DNA of 44,590 bases from a virus, in IMG/VR virus record IMGVR_UViG_3300049435_000111, positions 1-44,590 of that record; one strand, given 5' to 3'. The translations under genes and the position numbers were made by a program. The notes under the pieces are model-generated. The model was not told the origin of the DNA, ran no database searches, and saw only the letters and a program-made list of their open reading frames with translations. Below are positions 38,916-44,590 of this stretch, piece after piece. The first letter of the stretch is position 1. Each line of letters begins with the position of its first letter.

Positions 38916-40354
38916 GCCAACTCGCCGTCGATAAGCTCCGCACCTACCGCGAACACCCGGTCGTGATGGTGCGTGAGCTGTTCGCCATCGAGCCGGATGA
39001 GTGGCAGATCCAGGTCCTCGAGGAGTTCCCGCACAATCCCCGACAAGCCATGGCCTGCTGTAAGGGGCCCGGTAAGACCGCGGTGCTTGCCTGGCTGGGC
39101 TGGAACTTCCTGCTCACCCGCCTGCATCCCAAGATTGGTGCGGTCTCCATCACCGGTTCCAACCTCGACGACAACCTGTGGCCTGAGATGGCGAAGTGGA
39201 TGAAGAAATCCCCGCTCCTCAGCCAGCAGTTTGAGTGGACGAGCGAATCGATCTTCCTCAAGGCGCATCCGGAAACCTGGTTCATGACCCGCAAGGCCTG
39301 GAAGCCCAGCGCCAACGAGGATGAGCTCGGCCAGACGCTCGCAGGCCTGTGGGCCGACTACGTGCTCTTCCTGATCGATGAGGCTGGCGGTATCCCGATC
39401 GCCATCCTGCGCACCGCAGAAGCCGCCCTGCAGCGCGAAGGCACCGAAGGCCACATCGTGATGGCCGGCAACACCACGAGCACCACCGGCTGTCTGTACG
39501 AGGCGATCGTCACGAGACGCCACCTGTGGCAGTCCTATGAGGTCACGGCCGACCCGGACGACCCGAAGCGCACACCGCGCATCTCCATTGAGTACGCCCG
39601 CCAGCAGATCACGGAATACGGCCGGGATAATCCCTGGGTGATGATCAACATCCTGGCGAAGTTCCCCAGCCAGGGCGTCAACCACCTGATCAGCGCGGAT
39701 GAAGTGCGCGGCTGCATCGGACGCCATCTGCACCCGAACGCCTATGAGTGGGCGCCGAAGATATTGGGCGGCGATGTGGCTGATTTCGGCGACGATCGCA
39801 CCGTATTATTCCCCCGCCAAGGACCTGTGTACTTCGCCCCGCTGATCCTCAGGAAGATGGATCCGGTGCAAATAGCGGGGCACTGGATGGAGAAAGCATC
39901 CGGGTGGAATGCAGACTCAATTCAGGTGGATGCCACGGGCGGCTATGGCACCGGTCCCATCGCGATCATGCGCGACCAGGGCTACAGCGTGCTGCCGATC
40001 CAGTTCAGTGAGACGGCGCTCAATCCGAAGTTCTTCAACAAGAGAGCTGAGATCTGGTGGAACGCCTGCGAGCACATCAAGCAGGGCGCCTCCCTGCCTC
40101 AAGGCTGTGACGAGCTCGTCGCTGAACTCGCCAGCGCCACGTACAGCTACAAGGGCGACCGGATCATCATCGAGGATAAGAAGCTCATGAAAGCCCGTCT
40201 GGGCCGCAGTCCGGATCTCGCAGATGCGCTGTGCTGCACCCATGCGTATCCGGTGAATACCACTCGCGGCACGCGCGAGGCGCTGTTCCCGTTCGACCTG
40301 GAGCGTGTGGTGAGCCGCAGCAAATGTGACTACGACCCATTGACCCGAGATTGA
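38912..40354 (+). CDS. terL: Terminase large subunit
   Basis: A 480-residue protein. Walker A-like CCKGPGKT (residues 49-56), Walker B VLFLIDEAG (151-159) and the coupling motif VMAGNTTSTTG show the packaging ATPase. The C-terminal nuclease domain begins with GGDVADFGDDRTVLF, with further acidic residues in SIQVDATGGYG and SPDLADALCC. It translocates and cuts DNA at the portal. GTG start in a 4-base overlap with the small subunit. Confidence 0.92.
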   Translation: MSQLAVDKLRTYREHPVVMVRELFAIEPDEWQIQVLEEFPHNPRQAMACCKGPGKTAVLAWLGWNFLLTRLHPKIGAVSITGSNLDDNLWPEMAKWMKKSPLLSQQFEWTSESIFLKAHPETWFMTRKAWKPSANEDELGQTLAGLWADYVLFLIDEAGGIPIAILRTAEAALQREGTEGHIVMAGNTTSTTGCLYEAIVTRRHLWQSYEVTADPDDPKRTPRISIEYARQQITEYGRDNPWVMINILAKFPSQGVNHLISADEVRGCIGRHLHPNAYEWAPKILGGDVADFGDDRTVLFPRQGPVYFAPLILRKMDPVQIAGHWMEKASGWNADSIQVDATGGYGTGPIAIMRDQGYSVLPIQFSETALNPKFFNKRAEIWWNACEHIKQGASLPQGCDELVAELASATYSYKGDRIIIEDKKLMKARLGRSPDLADALCCTHAYPVNTTRGTREALFPFDLERVVSRSKCDYDPLTRD

Positions 40355-40450
40355 TTTATGCGCCATTTATGCGAGGTTAATGCACCGTTTATGCAAAAAG
40401 TGTCCGAAAACGCCGAGCTGATACTTTCGATTCACGCATAGGACGCATAG
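40355..40450 (+). repeat. Phased TTTATGC repeats upstream of a predicted late promoter
   Basis: TTTATGCG at 40355 and 40366, TTAATGCA at 40377 and TTTATGCA at 40388 lie exactly 11 bp apart. Inverted CGCATA copies lie at 40435 and 40445. Between them is a TACTTT box at 40422-40427 with no good -35. The direct repeats would sit at about -79 to -39 from the transcription start, where an activator would bind. This is probably a regulated promoter for the head genes; a pac site is an alternative. Confidence 0.65.
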
Positions 40451-40455
40451 AAGCA

Positions 40456-40605
40456 ATGGCTCTCTTCGGCATCACCACCACGAAACCCAAAGAAGGCCCG
40501 CTGGTCGCCTTCGCCAAGAAGCTGCGCACGCTCGCACCCAAGCTCATCAAACCCGACTCCTCACGCGCTGACCGGCTCTACGGCAGCAAAGGCAAGCAGT
40601 CATGA
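40456..40605 (+). CDS. Small basic protein (49 aa)
   Basis: A 49-residue protein: MALFGITTTKPKEGPLVAFA then KKLRTLAPKLIKPDSSRADR. Basic and Pro-rich. First gene after the repeat cluster; its stop overlaps the next start (ATGA). Confidence 0.6.
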   Translation: MALFGITTTKPKEGPLVAFAKKLRTLAPKLIKPDSSRADRLYGSKGKQS

Positions 40606-41147
40606 CATCCATTCGCGGCACTCCCTACATCAAGCTCGGGGGCCAGTCCGGCCAGTCCGCCGCCAAGCCCGCAGGCTACACCGGCACGCAAGGCCCGCAG
40701 TACGGCCGGGACATCATCGACACCCGCGGACAGGGTGGCACGCCGTATCAAAGTACGAATGGCAATCCGGCTGATGCGCGCCGGGTGGTCTCGGCTGATC
40801 TGTACGGCAAGGTGATGAGTGGTTCTCAGGGCAATGCCAACGATCCGAGCAATACCGGCAGTGGGGTGCTGCTGGACTCAGTCTCCAGTGACTACGAAGA
40901 CCCCACGATCCAGCCCTCCATGGACTCACCGGTGCCGGGCAATGCCCCGATGTATCAGACGAGCGATATCACGAGTGTGAACCAGGCGCGTCTGGGCTCG
41001 AACATGTCCCCTGCGCATGCGAAGGATGATCTGCTGGCCCTCGGGGGTGTGATGAGCCGTGGCATGGAAGGCATCGACAAATCCACGGACACAGAGGACA
41101 AGCTCACGCGTGATGACACCTTGCCAGGCGTGGCACCGCGGCGGTGA
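40602..41147 (+). CDS. Virion-operon protein, unknown
   Basis: A 181-residue Gly/Ser-rich, low-order protein (GGQSGQSAAKPAGYTGTQGP, NDPSNTGSGVLLDSVSS) ending in a helical stretch. It lies between terL and portal, where BPP-1-like phages keep small head proteins. No motif. Confidence 0.6.
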   Translation: MTSIRGTPYIKLGGQSGQSAAKPAGYTGTQGPQYGRDIIDTRGQGGTPYQSTNGNPADARRVVSADLYGKVMSGSQGNANDPSNTGSGVLLDSVSSDYEDPTIQPSMDSPVPGNAPMYQTSDITSVNQARLGSNMSPAHAKDDLLALGGVMSRGMEGIDKSTDTEDKLTRDDTLPGVAPRR

Positions 41148-41599
41148 CGCAGTTCGCACGCGAGAGCGTGGAACAGGTGGTGGAGGAGATACAGCCGCTG
41201 CTCACAGAGCATTGGGCTGAGATTGCGCAGTATCCGGACATCGCGCTGAACCCGGACTTCGCCTACTACCGTGCGGCCGAAGCCGCCGGCCAGCTGCGCA
41301 TCTACACCGCGCGCCATTCCAGTCATGCGCTGATCGGCTACGCGATCTACCTCTTGGCACCGGCGCTGCATTACCAGCAGAGTCTGCAAGCCAAGCAGGA
41401 TGTGTTGTACATCAGTGAGCCGCATCGGTTGGGACGGGTGGGTTGGCGGCTGATTCAGTTTGCTGACGAACAGCTGAAAGCCACAGGCGTGCAGCTGGTG
41501 TATCAGCACCAGAAGGTGGCTCATCCCGCATTGGGCCGTGTGCTCGAGCGGCTGGGCTATGTGCAGTCGGATGTCCTGTGGGCTAGGAGATTGGACTGA
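41144..41599 (+). CDS. GNAT-type acetyltransferase
   Basis: A 151-residue protein, GTG start overlapping the previous stop. It has the GNAT outline: TEHWAEIAQYPDIALNPDF, beta strands (LRIYTARHSSHALIGYAIYL), then a coenzyme-A-loop-like region SEPHRLGRVGWRLIQFADEQ and LVYQHQKVAHPALGRVLERL followed by GY. Phages often carry one in the packaging block; it may modify a virion or host protein. Confidence 0.78.
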   Translation: MTQFARESVEQVVEEIQPLLTEHWAEIAQYPDIALNPDFAYYRAAEAAGQLRIYTARHSSHALIGYAIYLLAPALHYQQSLQAKQDVLYISEPHRLGRVGWRLIQFADEQLKATGVQLVYQHQKVAHPALGRVLERLGYVQSDVLWARRLD

Positions 41600-42207
41600 T
41601 GGGCGTCTCACTGGCAGCTGCGGCTACTTACGTGGGGAGCTTTTTCACGGCTGCAGGCACGACGGCCGCTGCTTCTACAGCCGCGACGACGGCGGCCACG
41701 GCTGCAACCACGGCGACGGCCGCGACCGCCGCGGGAACGGCAGCAGCTGCCGGTGGGGCTGCTGTAGCCGGGGAAGCCGCCCTGGATACCGTCGTGATCG
41801 GGGCGGCCGCAGGCGGCGCGGGTGCAGGGGCTGCGGGCACGGCTGCGGCACTGGGGGGGGCTGCCGCGGCGGGAGCCGGAACGGCGGCAGCCACCGCAAG
41901 TGGTGGCACGGGCACACAAGCCGGAGCCGCCAAGCACAGCATTGCCACTACGATCTCGGAGGCCTCGGCTGTGGCGTCCGGCGCTTCCGCGTTGTATTCG
42001 CTCGCCGCCGGTCCGGGTCGCTTGAATGTGCCGCCAGCACCGGGAGGATCCCAGGTTGATCAAACCGCCCTTGCAGCCGACCAGGCCCAGAAGCAGCGCG
42101 AGATGGCCGCGGGCGGATTGCAGGGCACGACGGGTACGGCCGGGGGCAATCAGGGTGCGGTGTTGAATCCCGGCACATTGGCGAAAGCGAGTTTGCTCGG
42201 TGGGTGA
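41599..42207 (+). CDS. Alanine-rich low-complexity virion-operon protein
   Basis: A 202-residue protein in which residues about 20-115 are almost only Ala, Gly and Thr (STAATTAATAATTATAATAA is representative). The ends are more ordinary (SIATTISEASAVASGASALY, then QKQREMAAGGLQGT). It resembles Ala-rich internal head proteins in podoviruses; a membrane-interacting or DNA-side role is possible. Codon use is high in GCN; the frame is real, because start and stop overlap the neighbours in the operon pattern. Confidence 0.6.
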   Translation: MGVSLAAAATYVGSFFTAAGTTAAASTAATTAATAATTATAATAAGTAAAAGGAAVAGEAALDTVVIGAAAGGAGAGAAGTAAALGGAAAAGAGTAAATASGGTGTQAGAAKHSIATTISEASAVASGASALYSLAAGPGRLNVPPAPGGSQVDQTALAADQAQKQREMAAGGLQGTTGTAGGNQGAVLNPGTLAKASLLGG

Positions 42208-42379
42208 AATCACTGAGTTGAATCAGTTCCGTCCGAAGCGTCCCGAGATGATCTGGGAGTGCCAGTGTGGCGGCCAGCACTTCTACCTGAACAACGATGG
42301 CACGATCGAGTGCCGAAGCTGCAAGCTGATCAACGAGCACATTGAGTGGGTGTTTCGTGATGGGCAGGGTCCGAAGTGA
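42200..42379 (+). CDS. Small zinc-ribbon protein (59 aa)
   Basis: A 59-residue protein. IWECQCGGQHFYLNNDGTIE then CRSCKLINEHIEWVF is a zinc ribbon (CxC, CxxC). It starts 8 bases inside the previous gene (GTG at 42200) and overlaps the portal start (GTGA). Present beside portal in related phages; function unknown. Confidence 0.65.
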   Translation: MGEITELNQFRPKRPEMIWECQCGGQHFYLNNDGTIECRSCKLINEHIEWVFRDGQGPK

Positions 42380-44358
42380 GCGACATTGATTTAAACAGCC
42401 CTTCCAGTGGCGAGCTGATCGACTCCGCTCCCGCGGTCCGTGACGGTAGCAAGGGCGCTCGCAATGCCCGTCGAGTGCAGGGGGATAACTACGGGGGCAA
42501 GAAGAACGGCAAACAGGTTGGCGCCGGACTCACCACCCCGATCGAACAGCCACCCAAGACGCGCTACGAGGTCAGACGCAACTATCTGAACCTGGACAGG
42601 GAGACCTGGCGCAGTCACTGGCTGGATGTGAAAAACCTGTTCCTACCCTATCGCACGCGCTGGCTGGATGATGGCGGAGTGCCGAACCGCGGCCAGAAGA
42701 AGATGCAGTACATCGTGGACAACTGTCCGATGTTGGCACTGCGCACCATGTCCGCAGGCTTGATGGCCGGCATGACATCACCCTCACGGCCGTGGTTTCG
42801 CCTGAAGCCCGATGATGATGACATCTATGCGAAGCCGGGAGTCGCGGAGTGGTGTGAGAAGGCCACGGATGCCGTGCACAAGATCCTGGCGAAATCCAAC
42901 TTCTATCGCGCGATGCCCACGTTCTACAGTGAGATCGGCGCTTTTGGGACAGCAGCACTCGGTATCTACGAGGTGCCACACGATCCGTCCAAGCGACACC
43001 AGTCGGTCATCAACTGCATTGCCTACACGGCCGGTGAGTACTGGTGCGCGCAGAACGATGAAGGCGTGGTGGATACGTTCTATCGCAAGTACAAATGGAC
43101 CGTGCGACAGATCGTGGACAAGTTCGTGGACGATCCAGCGAACCCGGATGATCCGGGCTGGGACAACATCCAACCCTCCACGAAGTCTCTGTGGCGTGCC
43201 CGCAAGTGGGATACGTGGATCGATATCGTGCACGTGATGGAGCCGAACGATGCCTGGGAAGCAGGCGCTCTGGGTACGAAGGGAATGCCCACGCGTAGCG
43301 TGTACTACGAGATGGGCGGCTCACCCAACCTGCTGCTGGGCGTAAAGGGCTTCCCGAACAAACCCGTCAAGGTCGCGCGTTGGGATACCAACTCGGATTC
43401 CGTCTACGGGCACAGTCCGGCGATGTATTGCTTAGGCGATGCCAAGCAGTTGATGGTCCAGCAGAAGCGAAAGATGCAGGGTATCGACAAGCAGATGGAC
43501 CCGCCGCTCATTGGCGACTCGGCCATCAAGCGCAGCACGGTCAGTCAGCTTCCGGGTGACATCACGTGGCTCGAGACCACCAGTGCCACGACGTTCGGCC
43601 TGAAGCCGTTGTACGAGGTGAAGCCGGACCTGCAGTACATGATCGCGGATCTGGAGGAGACCCGTAAACGCATCCGGGCCGGTATGTACGAGGATGTCTT
43701 CCAGATGATGCGCAGTCTGGACGACACGCTCAAAGCCGGCATTACCGCGACCGAGATCAACGCCCGCAAGCAGGAACAGCTGCTGGAGCTCGGCCCGCTC
43801 TTGGATCGGCTCACGGGAGAGGTGTTTGAGCCTGCGATCGAGGACACGTTTGACCTTGCGGTGAAGCGCAGCAAGCTTTCCTGGCAGTACGAGATGAACA
43901 ACATCTCACCGCCGCCGGGACTGGAGAAGTTCCTCCCGCCGCCGCCGAAAGCGCTGCAGGGGGTGAAGCTCAAGATCGACTACATCTCGATTCTCGCTCA
44001 AGCCGTGCGTGTCGCCGAAGTTCAGGGCATCAACCAGGTCACGCAGTACGTGCTGCAGCTGGTAGAGGCGAAGCCGGATGTACTGGATAAGATCAACTTC
44101 GACAAGGCGGTGGAGATCCTGTCTGAGCGTACCGGTGTGCCGCCGGAGATGATTGTCAGTGACGAGGTCGTGAAACAGATTCGCCAGCAGCGTCAGCAGG
44201 CTCAACAGCAGGCACAGCAGCAGCAGGCATCGAATGAGAAGATGATGGCTGCGAGTCAGGCGGCGAAGAATCTGGGTCAAGCCCCCGTGGGCGGAAGTAA
44301 TGCGCTCGATCAGTTGCTGAACGGGCAGGGCGGTGGCAACGCGCAGGAAGCTGCGTGA
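42376..44358 (+). CDS. Portal / head-tail connector (T7-like)
   Basis: A 660-residue protein. Core features of the T7-type head-tail connector family are present: YEVRRNYLNLDRETWRSHWL, NCPMLALRTMSAGLMAGMTS, PSRPWFRL, SEIGAFGTAALGIYEVP, TATEINARKQEQLLELGPLL and a C-terminal Gln-rich region (RQQRQQAQQQAQQQQA). Forms the dodecameric portal through which DNA is packaged and ejected. GTG start overlapping the previous stop (GTGA). Confidence 0.9.
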   Translation: MSDIDLNSPSSGELIDSAPAVRDGSKGARNARRVQGDNYGGKKNGKQVGAGLTTPIEQPPKTRYEVRRNYLNLDRETWRSHWLDVKNLFLPYRTRWLDDGGVPNRGQKKMQYIVDNCPMLALRTMSAGLMAGMTSPSRPWFRLKPDDDDIYAKPGVAEWCEKATDAVHKILAKSNFYRAMPTFYSEIGAFGTAALGIYEVPHDPSKRHQSVINCIAYTAGEYWCAQNDEGVVDTFYRKYKWTVRQIVDKFVDDPANPDDPGWDNIQPSTKSLWRARKWDTWIDIVHVMEPNDAWEAGALGTKGMPTRSVYYEMGGSPNLLLGVKGFPNKPVKVARWDTNSDSVYGHSPAMYCLGDAKQLMVQQKRKMQGIDKQMDPPLIGDSAIKRSTVSQLPGDITWLETTSATTFGLKPLYEVKPDLQYMIADLEETRKRIRAGMYEDVFQMMRSLDDTLKAGITATEINARKQEQLLELGPLLDRLTGEVFEPAIEDTFDLAVKRSKLSWQYEMNNISPPPGLEKFLPPPPKALQGVKLKIDYISILAQAVRVAEVQGINQVTQYVLQLVEAKPDVLDKINFDKAVEILSERTGVPPEMIVSDEVVKQIRQQRQQAQQQAQQQQASNEKMMAASQAAKNLGQAPVGGSNALDQLLNGQGGGNAQEAA

Positions 44359-44590
44359 TCGAAGAAGAGAATCCCGACGCGCTCGATCTGGAGGCTGCAC
44401 AAAGTCAGGTCCAGAAGACGCGCCTCCTCGAGGAGATGGACCGGGACGGCGAGATCGCACAGCTGAATGCGCTGCTGCAGGATGAGCCGATGCGCGACTT
44501 CCTGTGGCGCGTGTTGGGTCACTGTCACATCTTCCAGTCCACGTATCAGAAGAACTTCGGGGATATGGCGCTGCTCGAGGGCAAGCGCCA
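44355..44590 (+). CDS. Bbp19-like head protein, 5' part (continues at window start)
   Basis: Starts with a GTG at 44355 that overlaps the portal stop (GTGA). The first residues are acidic (EEENPDALDLEAAQSQVQKT) and lead directly into the domain whose C-terminal part lies at 1-261. The frame is continuous across the circular join, which supports the closure. Confidence 0.85.
   Translation, partial: MIEEENPDALDLEAAQSQVQKTRLLEEMDRDGEIAQLNALLQDEPMRDFLWRVLGHCHIFQSTYQKNFGDMALLEGKR
44466..44590. repeat. Terminal direct repeat, right copy
   Basis: Exact copy of bases 1-125. Joining the two copies restores the open reading frame that begins at 44355 and ends at 261. Confidence 0.95.

Noticed and set aside
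1-44590. Diversity-generating retroelement as in BPP-1
   Set aside because: No reverse transcriptase motif ((Y/F)xDD context) and no template/variable repeat pair beside the spike or other tail genes were found.
1-44590. CRISPR array
   Set aside because: The only regular repeats are the short 11-bp-phased motifs, which lack spacers of constant length and repeat size.

Overview
The window is one complete, circularly closed phage genome. Its first 125 bases are repeated exactly as its last 125, so the unit is about 44,465 bp, and one gene (a Bbp19-like head protein) is split across the ends. The structural genes match the short-tailed, Bordetella BPP-1-like branch of T7-type podoviruses. They comprise terminase, T7-type portal, Bbp19-like protein, scaffold, Bbp17-like capsid, Bbp16-like cement, tail tubular proteins A and B, three or four ejection proteins and a beta-helix tail spike. 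The DNA looks GC-rich, Shine-Dalgarno motifs are common, and ATG, GTG and TTG starts are all used. A Pseudomonadota host is likely; the genus cannot be read from the sequence. No reverse transcriptase or variable/template repeat is present, so the BPP-1 diversity-generating retroelement is missing.

Layout. (1) 38.0-44.6 kb continuing through 1-21.6 kb, plus strand: packaging, head, tail, ejection, spike and a lysis module with many membrane proteins. One antisense helix-turn-helix gene (143-421) sits inside it. (2) 32.55 kb down to 21.7 kb, minus strand: about 35 mostly tiny genes that nearly all overlap by 4 bases (ATGA, GTGA or TTGA). The recognisable ones are a Sak4-like ATPase, a DUF1367 protein, a T5orf172/GIY-YIG-like protein, an HNH-like protein, two HTH proteins and a tRNA-like element. 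About a dozen are short Cys-rich, presumably zinc-binding, proteins. (3) 32.6-33.4 kb: a lambda-style switch. A CI-like repressor (minus) and a P22-type Cro (plus) diverge, and 18-bp operators with consensus AGTACAGCATGCTGTACT occur in pairs at both PL and PR. (4) 33.4-37.6 kb, plus strand: replication. A lambda-O-like initiator has two clusters of 11-bp-phased GTCACGC iterons inside its own gene, followed by a primase zinc domain, a RecA-fold helicase, a nuclease and small proteins. (5) 37.57-37.99 kb, minus strand: a lipoprotein and a small membrane protein that look like a moron.

How it works together (inference). The repressor holds PL and PR shut. On induction, PL makes the long accessory/recombination operon and PR makes Cro and the replication genes. 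Late expression may depend on a promoter just after terL, where four TTTATGC-type repeats lie exactly 11 bp apart upstream of a poor promoter. Similar half-sites lie in front of the DUF3653-like regulator at 28.7 kb, which makes that protein a candidate late regulator. There is a full repressor switch but no integrase or partition gene. That fits a phage-plasmid lifestyle, host-recombinase integration, or a phage that has lost its integrase.

The most unusual items are the GGDEF-like domain inside an ejection protein, the phased repeats after terL, the zinc-microprotein operon with its tandem paralogues, and the temperate switch without an integrase.
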